Shown here: positions 18,106 to 25,838 of the stretch, in pieces | How the letters are laid out: every line of letters begins with the position of its first letter | How positions within the stretch are numbered: the stretch's first letter is position 1 | Source: Maledivibacter halophilus | GTDB taxonomy: Bacteria; Bacillota; Clostridia; Peptostreptococcales; Caminicellaceae | Length of the DNA stretch: 64,000 nt | Direction: 5' to 3' | Assembly (NCBI RefSeq): GCF_900167445.1 | Contig: NZ_FUZT01000018.1 | Span: 1-64,000 of the forward strand | The notes under the pieces: model-generated | What the model was told of the DNA's origin: nothing | The model's input: the letters and a program-made list of their open reading frames with translations, nothing else | Databases searched by the model: none | Program-made: the position numbers and the translations under genes

Positions 18106-19209
18106 TTACTTTGACAATCTTACAGGTAAAACTAAATAAATATAATTATCATTATCTGTTGGTTTCATAACACAAGGACTCACAGCTGTAGTAAATTCTA
18201 AATATATTTCCTCGCTATCTATAACCTTTAAAGCATCTAAGAGATATTTTGAATTAAAACCTATATCTATATCTCCACCTTCTAATTCAATTCTAACTTC
18301 CTCATTAACACTTCCAATTTCTACATTGGAGCTGACATTCATAATTTCGTCCTTTATAGAAAATTTTATAGCATTATTTTTTCCTTCTTTAGCAAGTAAT
18401 GAGGCCCTTTCTATACTATCTAATAGTTTTTTAGTATTTACCTTAACCTTTGATTTATATTCCTTAGGTATGATCTGATTATAATTTATAAATTCACCTT
18501 CAAGTAACCTCGAAATAATTCTAGTTTTATCAATGCTAAATAGTATTTGTTTGTCAGTAAAAGAAATATAAATATTTCCCTCTGATTCATTACCTAATAT
18601 TCTATTTATTTCGTTTAAAGTCTTACTGGGAATTACTGCCCTATTTTTAATATCTGCATTTAGATATGCCTTTCTAAGAGCCAATCTATATCCATCTATT
18701 GCAACCATTAATATATTTTTATCTTGTATTTCAATTAAAGCACCGGTTAGTATAGGTCTTGTTTCGTCTTGGGATGTTGCAAAAATAGTTTGTCGTATCA
18801 TATTTTTAAATAAATCCTGGCTTATTATATAGGTATTATTTTCTTCGATATATGGCAGCTGGGGAAATTCTAAAGCTGGTTGTCCTACAAGTTTAAATTC
18901 CGAATTTTCACATTTTATAAATACATTATTTTGTTCATCTACTTCAATTTCTACATCTGAATCAGGTAATTTTCTTATAATATCAACAAATAATTTTGAA
19001 GTTACTACTATTGATCCTTCTTCTAATATTTTTGTATCTATATAATTTTCTATACCAATATCTAAATCGTTTCCTACTAACTTAAGCTGATCATTTTTCG
19101 CTTCTAAGAGAATTCCTTTTAAAATTGGTAAGGTAGTTTTAGTAGAAACAGCTTTTTGAACTATATTTAAGGCCATTGATAGTTGTTTTTGTGAACATAT
19201 TATTTTCAT
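18106..19209 (-). CDS. dnaN: DNA polymerase III beta subunit (sliding clamp)
   Basis: 367 residues, three clamp domains. It starts MKIICSQKQLSMALNIVQKAVS and ends in the usual YLVLPVRL segment; internal motifs such as DGYRLALRKA are characteristic. As a dimeric ring it tethers the replicase to DNA and recruits repair and mismatch factors. AGGAGG precedes the ATG. It is separated from dnaA by 361 bases carrying DnaA boxes. Confidence 0.97.
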   Translation of the reverse strand: MKIICSQKQLSMALNIVQKAVSTKTTLPILKGILLEAKNDQLKLVGNDLDIGIENYIDTKILEEGSIVVTSKLFVDIIRKLPDSDVEIEVDEQNNVFIKCENSEFKLVGQPALEFPQLPYIEENNTYIISQDLFKNMIRQTIFATSQDETRPILTGALIEIQDKNILMVAIDGYRLALRKAYLNADIKNRAVIPSKTLNEINRILGNESEGNIYISFTDKQILFSIDKTRIISRLLEGEFINYNQIIPKEYKSKVKVNTKKLLDSIERASLLAKEGKNNAIKFSIKDEIMNVSSNVEIGSVNEEVRIELEGGDIDIGFNSKYLLDALKVIDSEEIYLEFTTAVSPCVMKPTDNDNYIYLVLPVRLSK

Positions 19210-19287
19210 TTTTAAAAACCTCCTTTTGGAAAGGAATAATATAAATATAATAAAATTTATTAGTAATAGTAGTAGGGGCTGTTGGTT

Positions 19288-19415
19288 TGTGGAAAAGTCA
19301 TTATAAACAAGATTCTTTAATTAATTAAGCTGTTTAAAAGATTGTTAATAAAAAAAGCATAATCTAAGATTTATCCACAAAAAAATTTACTAATTAAATT
19401 TTACTTTTATCAACA
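19288..19415. other. DnaA-box cluster between dnaA and dnaN (oriC part 1)
   Basis: The 361-base gap 19210-19570 contains TTTTCCACA on the minus strand (19288-19296), a perfect TTATCCACA (19371-19379) and TTATCAACA (19407-19415), with further weak matches (TTATACAAC at about 19418). DnaA boxes on the downstream side of dnaA are known for bipartite Firmicute origins. Confidence 0.7.
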
Positions 19416-19570
19416 AGTTATACAACGTTTTTACACAAAAAACTGTTGATTAAAATTTATGACAGTAATTAATTTATAGAATTGTAACTAATGTATAATA
19501 AATTTGTTATATTATTACTTCCATTAAATAAATGATATATTTGCATAATTTTAAAGAAAAGTTTTATTTA

Positions 19571-20905
19571 TTATTCTCCTTTTATTTCCTTTAATATTTT
19601 ATCTACTCTATTTTTAAAATCGCTATTTGTGTTTATATCTTTGCTTATTTTATCGTAGGCATGAATTACTGTAGTATGATCACGACCACCAAATTCTTCG
19701 CCAATTTTAGGCAAAGATAAATCAGTAAGCTCTCTACTTAAATACATAGCTATTTGTCTAGGATATGTTATTGCTCTCGTCCTTCTTTTTGAATTTAAAT
19801 CTTCAACCTTTACATTATAATTCTGTGCAACAATGTCTTTTATATATGATACTGTTATCTGTCTAGGCTTTGAAGATGATATTATATCTTTAAGTGCTTC
19901 ATTTGCCAGATCAATTGAAACTTCTTTATTAGTTAGGGATGAATAGGCTGATATTCTTATTAATGCTCCTTCTAATTCTCTAATATTTGATTTGATTTTT
20001 TTAGCAATAAAATGAATAACCTCATTATCTATATTTATATTTTCTAATTCAGCTTTTTTTCTAAGTATAGCTATTCTTGTTTCAAAATCTGGAGCTTGTA
20101 TGTCTGTTATAAGTCCCCATTCAAATCTAGACCTTAACCTATCTTCTAAAGTTGGGATTTCTTTAGGAGGCCTATCACTTGAAATGATTAATTGTTTATT
20201 AGCTTCGTATAAAGCGTTGAATGTATGAAAGAATTCTTCCTGGGTTCTTTCTTTACCAGCTATAAATTGAATATCGTCAATTAAAAGAACATCTACAGTT
20301 CTATATTTATTTCTGAATTCTACGTTTTTATCATCTTTTATTGAATTAATCAATTCATTGGTAAATTTTTCAGATGAAACATAAACTACCTTTGTACTAG
20401 GATTTTGACCTAAAATATAGTGACCTATAGCGTGCATTAGGTGGGTTTTACCTAATCCAACACCTCCATATATAAAAAGTGGATTATAGGCTTTAGCAGG
20501 AGTTTCTGCAACAGCTAAAGAAGCAGCATGTGCAAATCTATTGCTGTTTCCAATTACAAAGGTATCAAATACATACTTTGGATTAAGAACTGGTTCTTCA
20601 AAAAAGTTATTTTCTTTTGTATTATTATTTTTGGTTAACCTATGAAAATCATCGCTGCCAGGTATGACAAACTCTATTTTAAAGTCTTGGGAAGTTACTT
20701 GTTTTATTGCATTGGTTAGTAGGGTCATATATCTAGTTTCAAGTATTCCTTTATTAAAATCATTAGGAACACCTAAAATTATTGTTTTACCTCTTATAGA
20801 GACAGGTTCTAATGATTTTAGCCATGTATTATAGCTAACTTCAGTAAGTTCTGTTTTTATTAGCTTTAAAGTTTCTTCCCAAATTTCACGGAGATTAAGA
20901 CTCAT
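19571..20905 (-). CDS. dnaA: Chromosomal replication initiator protein DnaA
   Basis: 444 residues. Domain I occupies about residues 1-85; domain III has Walker A GGVGLGKTHL (about 148-157), Walker B LLIDDIQF (about 210-217) and the sensor regions; domain IV has the DNA-binding signature GGRDHTTVIHA near the C-terminus. It binds TTATNCACA boxes and opens oriC. TAGGAGG precedes the ATG. It is the first gene of the leftward replication cluster and is flanked by box clusters on both sides, consistent with autoregulation. Confidence 0.98.
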   Translation of the reverse strand: MSLNLREIWEETLKLIKTELTEVSYNTWLKSLEPVSIRGKTIILGVPNDFNKGILETRYMTLLTNAIKQVTSQDFKIEFVIPGSDDFHRLTKNNNTKENNFFEEPVLNPKYVFDTFVIGNSNRFAHAASLAVAETPAKAYNPLFIYGGVGLGKTHLMHAIGHYILGQNPSTKVVYVSSEKFTNELINSIKDDKNVEFRNKYRTVDVLLIDDIQFIAGKERTQEEFFHTFNALYEANKQLIISSDRPPKEIPTLEDRLRSRFEWGLITDIQAPDFETRIAILRKKAELENINIDNEVIHFIAKKIKSNIRELEGALIRISAYSSLTNKEVSIDLANEALKDIISSSKPRQITVSYIKDIVAQNYNVKVEDLNSKRRTRAITYPRQIAMYLSRELTDLSLPKIGEEFGGRDHTTVIHAYDKISKDINTNSDFKNRVDKILKEIKGE

Positions 20906-20959
20906 AATATAATCCTCCTAATTACTTTAATTAACTGAAATTATGATTTAGGTAATAAA

Positions 20960-20988
20960 TATTAAAAATGTAATTAATTTGTAACAAA
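20960..20988 (-). promoter_or_regulatory. Candidate dnaA promoter
   Basis: On the minus strand TTGTTA (20983-20988), 17-base spacer, TAATAT (20960-20965), about 55 bases before the dnaA ATG. The match is moderate in very AT-rich DNA. Confidence 0.35.
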
Positions 20989-21112
20989 TAGTGAGTAATT
21001 TTTTTATTTTTCATATAAAAGTCCACAATAAATCCACAACAAATGTTAATATTATAAAAGATAAAAGAAAAAATATTTATATATAATAATTAACAATGCA
21101 AACAATTATTTT

Positions 21113-21395
21113 TGTGGAAAAAATATTTTTTAAAAAATTTTTTTATAATATTAACATTATATACATATTTAAAATTAAGAAATTAACAAGAAAAAGTAGA
21201 GCTTTAGAGGTATTTATGTTAATAAAGTTAATGTTATACACAAGTTTATCCACAAATTGTGTATAAATAACAACTTCTTAATAATTTATCCACTTATCAA
21301 CAGGCTATATCTAATAATATCAAATAACTAAATTGAGTTCAATGAAAATAAAAAAATATCCACAAGAAAATGGATTTGTTGATACTTTTTCCACA
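21113..21395. other. oriC: Replication origin: DnaA boxes and AT-rich unwinding region (oriC part 2)
   Basis: The core cluster is TTATACACA (21234-21242), TTATCCACA (21246-21254), TTATACACA on the minus strand (21258-21266), TTATCCACT (21286-21294) and TTATCAACA (21294-21302), with spacing of 3 bases between the first three. Outlying boxes are TTTTCCACA on the minus strand (21113-21121), ATATCCACA (21356-21364) and TTTTCCACA (21387-21395). Immediately left of the core, 21055-21180 is almost pure A/T and is the likely unwinding element. Gene polarity switches here, dnaA leftward and rpmH rightward. Confidence 0.85.
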
Positions 21396-21513
21396 CTAGA
21401 AATAAATAGATATATAATTTTTAATTTAACTAACTGTACTAGTGAATTGAATACGTAATTTCAAATGAGATTTAGAGGAGATGAATATTTCATTTGAGTG
21501 AATTTTAAAATAA

Positions 21514-21569
21514 ATATGAAATTGTAAACTTAGCAAAATAATATATAAATATAATTTCTGTTATGTGTT
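21514..21569. repeat. Family B element, one arm decayed
   Basis: The right arm ATAATTTCTGTTATGTGTT matches the ends at 6515-6534 and 35990-36009; the left arm TATGAAATTGTAAACTTAG has lost its outer bases. It lies between the DnaA boxes and rpmH. Confidence 0.45.
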
Positions 21570-21613
21570 AAAAAAAAGCTTACATTATAAAAGCTTTATA
21601 GGGATTTAAGTAA

Positions 21614-21690
21614 AGACTTTAATTTTATACATGTTCAAAATTCCCAAAAATCTTAAATATTTGTACATGTATAAATCAAGTTTTACTATG
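21614..21690. repeat. Family C element
   Basis: TTTAATTTTATACATGTTCA and TGTACATGTATAAATCAAGT followed by TTTACTATG form the inverted ends; the middle resembles the other family C copies. It is one of two family C copies in the oriC-rpmH gap. Confidence 0.5.
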
Positions 21691-21697
21691 TAAATCT

Positions 21698-21756
21698 TAT
21701 ATAAAAGACCTTTTTATATTTTCTCCTTCAAAACTATATAGAAAAACGAGTTTATT
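21698..21756. repeat. Small repeat shared with 36023-36069
   Basis: Both loci contain a run reading about CCTTCAAA-nnTATATA-AAAAAC-nnGTTTATTA preceded by a T-rich stretch. The copy at 36023 is a clean hairpin (ATAAACCTG/CAGGTTTAT); this one is decayed. Confidence 0.4.
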
Positions 21757-21805
21757 ATATGAACGAAAAGGAAATATTAAAAAGGCACGATATATAAGAA
21801 CTATG

Positions 21806-21885
21806 ATAAAGAGTTAATTTATACATATCAAAACTCCTCAGAAACTCTAGAGATTTTGTTATTTACAAATTAAGTTTTGTTATGG
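21806..21885. repeat. Family C element
   Basis: GTTAATTTATACATATCAAA and ACAAATTAAGTTTTGTTATG match the ends of 34344-34421 closely. About 80 bases long, placed just upstream of the rpmH promoter. Confidence 0.55.
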
Positions 21886-21928
21886 TAAATACATATGATT
21901 ATGAATATCTTTAAATTTAATAAAATCC

Positions 21929-21957
21929 TTGACATGTAATAGTTATAAGGGTATAAT
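21929..21957 (+). promoter_or_regulatory. rpmH promoter (sigma-A)
   Basis: Perfect TTGACA (21929-21934), 17-base spacer, perfect TATAAT (21952-21957), about 78 bases before the rpmH start. This is the best sigma-A consensus in the window and fits a highly expressed ribosomal protein operon. Confidence 0.9.
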
Positions 21958-22034
21958 TATTTAGCGGACTTTTACTATATGAATATAAGTTTAATATATA
22001 GATACATACGCAAAATTCGAAGGAGGTGTAGGAA

Positions 22035-22169
22035 TTGAAAAGAACTTATCAGCCTAAGCGAAGACAAAGAAAAAAAGAACATGGTTTTAGAAAAAGAATG
22101 AGTAGTAAAGCAGGTAGAAATGTTATTAAAAGACGTAGGAAAAAAGGTAGAAAGAAATTGACTGCTTAA
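22035..22169 (+). CDS. rpmH: Large ribosomal subunit protein bL34
   Basis: 44 residues, very basic, starting MKRTYQPKRRQRKKEHGF and ending in KRRRKKGRKKLTA, the standard bL34 sequence. The start codon is TTG, preceded by AAGGAGGTG. It follows oriC and starts the rightward cluster rpmH-rnpA-yidD-yidC-jag conserved across bacteria. Confidence 0.97.
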   Translation: MKRTYQPKRRQRKKEHGFRKRMSSKAGRNVIKRRRKKGRKKLTA

Positions 22170-22192
22170 GGCCGCTAATAGTGGCCTTTTTC
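22170..22192 (+). terminator. Terminator/attenuator behind rpmH
   Basis: GGCCGC/GTGGCC stem with loop TAATA, then CTTTTTCT. It directly follows the rpmH stop and should lower transcription into rnpA, giving much more bL34 than RnpA. Confidence 0.75.
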
Positions 22193-22272
22193 TGTAATTA
22201 TAGATGACCAGCATCATACTTTATTATATTTTGGAGTTGGTTATTGTTAAGGAGGTTTGGAAAGAAAACCTT

Positions 22273-22611
22273 ATGGCTCAAATAGAAAGGCTAAAAAAGA
22301 ATACAGATTTTAAAAATGTTTATAAAAAAGGGAAGTCTTTTGCAGATAAATTTGTTGTAATTTATTTATGCAAAAACTTCAGTAATGTGACAAGGGTTGG
22401 TTTTACAGCAAGTAAAAAAGTTGGAAATAGTGTTAAAAGAAATAGGGCCAGAAGACTTATGAAGGAAAGCTTTAGAAACAATAGTCGTGATATAAAAATT
22501 GGCTATGATATTGTTTTTATAGCTAGGGTGGCTATAAATGATGCAGATTATTATGATGTTGAAAAATCAATAAGAAGAGTTATGAAAAAATCAAAAATTT
22601 ATATGAATTAA
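22273..22611 (+). CDS. rnpA: Ribonuclease P protein component
   Basis: 112 residues from the ATG at 22273. The sequence LKKNTDFKNVYKKGKSFADK at the start and the RNR motif region VKRNRARRLMKESFRN (about residues 56-71) are typical. It helps the RNase P RNA mature tRNA 5' ends. The frame is open 23 codons further upstream, but those residues are unlike the family. The strong AAGGAGG lies 17 bases before the ATG, farther than ideal; a weaker GGAAAG sits at better spacing. Confidence 0.93.
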   Translation: MAQIERLKKNTDFKNVYKKGKSFADKFVVIYLCKNFSNVTRVGFTASKKVGNSVKRNRARRLMKESFRNNSRDIKIGYDIVFIARVAINDADYYDVEKSIRRVMKKSKIYMN

Positions 22612-22689
22612 TAATAATTAACTTCAAAGTATAATAAATATAATATTTATTTCAATTCTAATATCTTATTGAGGAAAAAAGGTGTTATT

Positions 22690-22899
22690 TTGAAAAAAAT
22701 TTTAATAATTTTAATAAAGATATATAGAAAGTATATATCACCTCTTAAAAAGCCAAGCTGTAGATTTTATCCAACTTGTTCCCAATATGCCCTCAGTGCC
22801 ATTAATAAGTATGGAGCTTTAAAGGGGTTAAGATTAAGTTTGATTAGAATACTAAAGTGTCATCCCTTCCATCCAGGAGGATATGATCCTTTGAAATGA
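22690..22899 (+). CDS. yidD: Membrane protein insertion efficiency factor YidD
   Basis: About 69 residues. The motif SCRFYPTCSQYALSAI (about 23-38) with three cysteines and CHPFHPGGYDPL near the C-terminus are the YidD (UPF0161) signature. An amphipathic N-terminal stretch precedes them. The TTG at 22690 is chosen because AAAGGTG lies 6 bases upstream; a TTG seven codons earlier is possible. It lies in the usual place between rnpA and yidC. Confidence 0.93.
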   Translation: MKKILIILIKIYRKYISPLKKPSCRFYPTCSQYALSAINKYGALKGLRLSLIRILKCHPFHPGGYDPLK

Positions 22900-22960
22900 T
22901 AAAATTTAGGAATTGAAAAAACTATGAAAAATTAGTATATAAACGATAGGGGGTAAAGAA

Positions 22961-23650
22961 TTGATTGCAAAACCATTAGGTTCATTATTATTTTTCATCT
23001 ATAATATAGTAAATAATTACGCTATAGCTATAATATTATTTACGGTAATAGTTAAAGTATTGTTATTACCTCTTACTTTAAATCAAGTAAAACAAACAAA
23101 AGAGATGCAAAAAATACAACCGGAATTGAAAAAGTTACAAGATAAGTATAAAAATGATAAAGAAACTTTAAACAAAAAGATGATGGAACTCTATTCAGAA
23201 CATAAAATTAATCCTTTAGGTGGATGTTTACCATTAATTATTCAAATGCCCATTCTTTTTGGATTGTTTGGAGCCCTTAGAAATCCTGTTGAATACGTTT
23301 TCAAGGGTAAAGAAGCTCTTGCAAGTATAGCGACTGATGCTCCTTTTTTATGGTTACAAAATTTAGTTGATCCTGATGTTTTTATGTTAGGAGGTTTTGA
23401 AGTACCTGGTATATTACCAATTATAGCTGCAGTTTCTACTTACCTTTCAATGAATACTATGAATAGTGCTGCAAATCAAGCTGATCAGCCGCAAGCCATG
23501 AAGACTATGAATTTACTTTTACCACTAATGATTTTATGGTGGGGTAAAAGTTTCCCAGCAGGACTTACTTTATATTGGGTTATAAGTAATTTATTCCAAA
23601 TGGCTCAACAGCTTTTATTACCTAAAGGTGTAAAGCTTAAGGAGGAGTAA
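22961..23650 (+). CDS. yidC: Membrane protein insertase YidC/SpoIIIJ
   Basis: 229 residues with five membrane helices, the short Gram-positive form. It lacks the long periplasmic domain of proteobacterial YidC. The cytoplasmic loop KQTKEMQKIQPELKKLQDKY and the segment NPLGGCLPLIIQMPILFGLFGALR are family landmarks. It inserts and folds membrane proteins; the sporulation paralogue SpoIIIJ is needed for forespore gene expression. No lipobox is evident. Start is TTG after AGGGGG. It directly precedes jag. Confidence 0.95.
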   Translation: MIAKPLGSLLFFIYNIVNNYAIAIILFTVIVKVLLLPLTLNQVKQTKEMQKIQPELKKLQDKYKNDKETLNKKMMELYSEHKINPLGGCLPLIIQMPILFGLFGALRNPVEYVFKGKEALASIATDAPFLWLQNLVDPDVFMLGGFEVPGILPIIAAVSTYLSMNTMNSAANQADQPQAMKTMNLLLPLMILWWGKSFPAGLTLYWVISNLFQMAQQLLLPKGVKLKEE

Positions 23651-23656
23651 AAAAAT

Positions 23657-24274
23657 ATGAAGTCTGTGGAAAATATGGATAAAACTATTGCAGAAGCAAT
23701 AAGTGGTGCATTAGCTCAGCTAAATACTACTAGAGATAGAGTTGAAGTTGAGGTTCTTGAAGAGCCCAGTAAAGGTTTATTTGGACTATTTGGAAGTAAA
23801 AATGCCAAGGTTAGAGTGACTTTAAAGAATGATCCTGTAGAAAAGGCCACTAATTTTTTGGAAAAAGTTTTAGATTGTATGAAGATACCCGCGGTTCTTA
23901 AAGCAGAATTGAAAAATAATAATCTTCATATAGAAATAGTTGGGAAAAATGCTGCAATATTAATTGGAAGAAGAGGACAAACTCTAGATTCATTACAGTA
24001 TTTGGTAAGCCTAGTAATTAATAATGGGGATTCAGATTATGTAAGAGTCATATTGGATACTGAAAATTATAGAAGAAAAAGAGAGCAAACATTAATAAAA
24101 CTGGCTAATAAATTGGCCTACAAAGTGAAAAAATATAGAAAGAGTATAACCCTTGATCCTATGAATCCATATGAAAGAAGAATTATACATTCAGCACTTC
24201 AAAGCAATCCTTATGTGGGTACTAGAAGTCAAGGAGATGAACCAAATAGGAAAGTTGTTGTATATCTTAAATAG
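23657..24274 (+). CDS. jag: RNA-binding protein Jag/KhpB
   Basis: 205 residues. Jag_N domain (about 1-55, with GLFGLFGSKNAKV), KH domain with IGRRGQTLDSLQYLV (about 110-124), and a C-terminal R3H domain with ERRIIHSAL. It binds RNA, in other Firmicutes together with KhpA, and affects cell division and envelope growth. It starts 6 bases behind yidC and is followed by a terminator. Confidence 0.95.
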   Translation: MKSVENMDKTIAEAISGALAQLNTTRDRVEVEVLEEPSKGLFGLFGSKNAKVRVTLKNDPVEKATNFLEKVLDCMKIPAVLKAELKNNNLHIEIVGKNAAILIGRRGQTLDSLQYLVSLVINNGDSDYVRVILDTENYRRKREQTLIKLANKLAYKVKKYRKSITLDPMNPYERRIIHSALQSNPYVGTRSQGDEPNRKVVVYLK

Positions 24275-24347
24275 TTATAGATAAAATCACTAGAACTTTA
24301 AAATAAGCTCTAAAAGAAATCTATCGTTAAGGCTAAAGAATTATTTT

Positions 24348-24376
24348 AAAACCCAGTATAAATACTGGGTTTTGTT
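24348..24376 (+). terminator. Terminator behind jag
   Basis: AAAACCCAGTAT/ATACTGGGTTTT, perfect 12-bp palindromic stem followed by GTTATTG. It is symmetrical, so it could work on either strand, and separates the rpmH-jag unit from mnmE. Confidence 0.75.
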
Positions 24377-24435
24377 ATTGTTTTGTGTTAAAATTGGAAT
24401 AATAATAATGACTGCTAGTTAGTGAGGTGAACAAT

Positions 24436-25818
24436 ATGATCGATGATACTATAACTGCTATTGCCACTGCTTTAGGTGAAGCAGGAATAAGTATAATTAG
24501 AATAAGTGGTCCAGAGGCTATAAATGTTTTAGATGGAATTTTTAGGTCTAAAAAAGGAATTAGTATAAAGGAATATCCTCAAAGAAAAATGGTATATGGA
24601 CATATATTTGATAAAGAAAGAAATAAAGTATTAGATGAAGTTTTAGTGGTATATATGAAAGCTCCCTATACATACACCAAGGAAGATATAGTAGAAATTA
24701 ATTGTCATGGTGGAATAGTACCAACAAGAAATATATTACATCTTGTATTAAAAAATGGTGTAAGGATGGCTGAGCCTGGAGAATTTACTAAAAGAGCTTT
24801 TTTAAATGGCAGGATAGACTTAGCTCAAGCAGAGGCAGTAATGGACTTAATAAGTGCTAAAACTGATAAGGGGTTTGATGTGGCTTTAAGTCAGCTTGAA
24901 GGAAATCTATCTAAAAATGTGAAAAAACTTAGAGAGATTATATTAGAAACCTTAGCTCATTTACATGTTAGTATAGATTATACTGAGGAAGATATTCAGG
25001 AAATAACATATTCCCAGCTTTTATCTAATATGGAAACCATTAAGGATGAGATTGAAAGGCTTTTAAAGACATCTGAAACGGGAAAAATAATTAGAGAAGG
25101 GTTAAATACTGTAATCATTGGGAAACCAAATGTAGGTAAATCATCTCTTTTAAATGCCTTACTTAGGGAATCAAGGGCTATAGTTACTGATGTTCCAGGA
25201 ACTACAAGGGATGTTATTGAAGAGTATCTTAGTATTAAAGGGATCCCATTAAAGATTGTGGATACTGCTGGAATTAGAGATACAGAGGATTTAGTAGAAA
25301 AAATTGGTGTGGAAAGAAGTAAAGAATTTTTTAATAGGGGAGATCTAATTATATTAGTTTTAGATGCTTCTGAAGATTTAACTAAGGAGGATATGGAAAT
25401 AATTGAACATATTAAGCATAGAAAAGCAATAGTTCTGTTAAATAAAACCGATTTACCTCAGAGGGTTGATGAAAAGAAGCTTGAAGGATTATTACCTAAT
25501 CAAAGAGTAATAAAAATATCAATTTTAGAAGAAAAGGGCTTAGATGAAATTGAAGATGAAATAGTAAATATGGTTTATGGTGGGAATATTAAGTCAAGGG
25601 ACAGCTCTTTTATCACAAATGTAAGACATAAAAGCTCTCTTGAAAAAGCTTTAAAAAGCATTTCAGATGGCATAGAAGCTGCAAATCAAAATCTACCATA
25701 TGATTTAATAGAAGTTGATATAAAGGATTGCTATGATTTTTTAGGAGAGATAACAGGAGATACAGTTGACGATGATATTGTAGATAAAATATTTAGTAAT
25801 TTCTGTTTAGGTAAGTAA
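24436..25818 (+). CDS. mnmE: tRNA modification GTPase MnmE
   Basis: 460 residues from the ATG at 24436 (AGGTGA 5 bases before; a GTG three codons earlier is part of that site). N-terminal tetrahydrofolate-binding domain, central helical domain and an inserted G domain with GKPNVGKSSLLN (about 221-232), DTAGIRDTE and NKTD. It ends in CLGK, the conserved C-terminal cysteine motif. With MnmG it adds the carboxymethylaminomethyl group at wobble uridine of tRNAs. It lies 20 bases before mnmG. Confidence 0.97.
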   Translation: MIDDTITAIATALGEAGISIIRISGPEAINVLDGIFRSKKGISIKEYPQRKMVYGHIFDKERNKVLDEVLVVYMKAPYTYTKEDIVEINCHGGIVPTRNILHLVLKNGVRMAEPGEFTKRAFLNGRIDLAQAEAVMDLISAKTDKGFDVALSQLEGNLSKNVKKLREIILETLAHLHVSIDYTEEDIQEITYSQLLSNMETIKDEIERLLKTSETGKIIREGLNTVIIGKPNVGKSSLLNALLRESRAIVTDVPGTTRDVIEEYLSIKGIPLKIVDTAGIRDTEDLVEKIGVERSKEFFNRGDLIILVLDASEDLTKEDMEIIEHIKHRKAIVLLNKTDLPQRVDEKKLEGLLPNQRVIKISILEEKGLDEIEDEIVNMVYGGNIKSRDSSFITNVRHKSSLEKALKSISDGIEAANQNLPYDLIEVDIKDCYDFLGEITGDTVDDDIVDKIFSNFCLGK

Positions 25819-25838
25819 AAGTTTATGGAGGTTGATTT

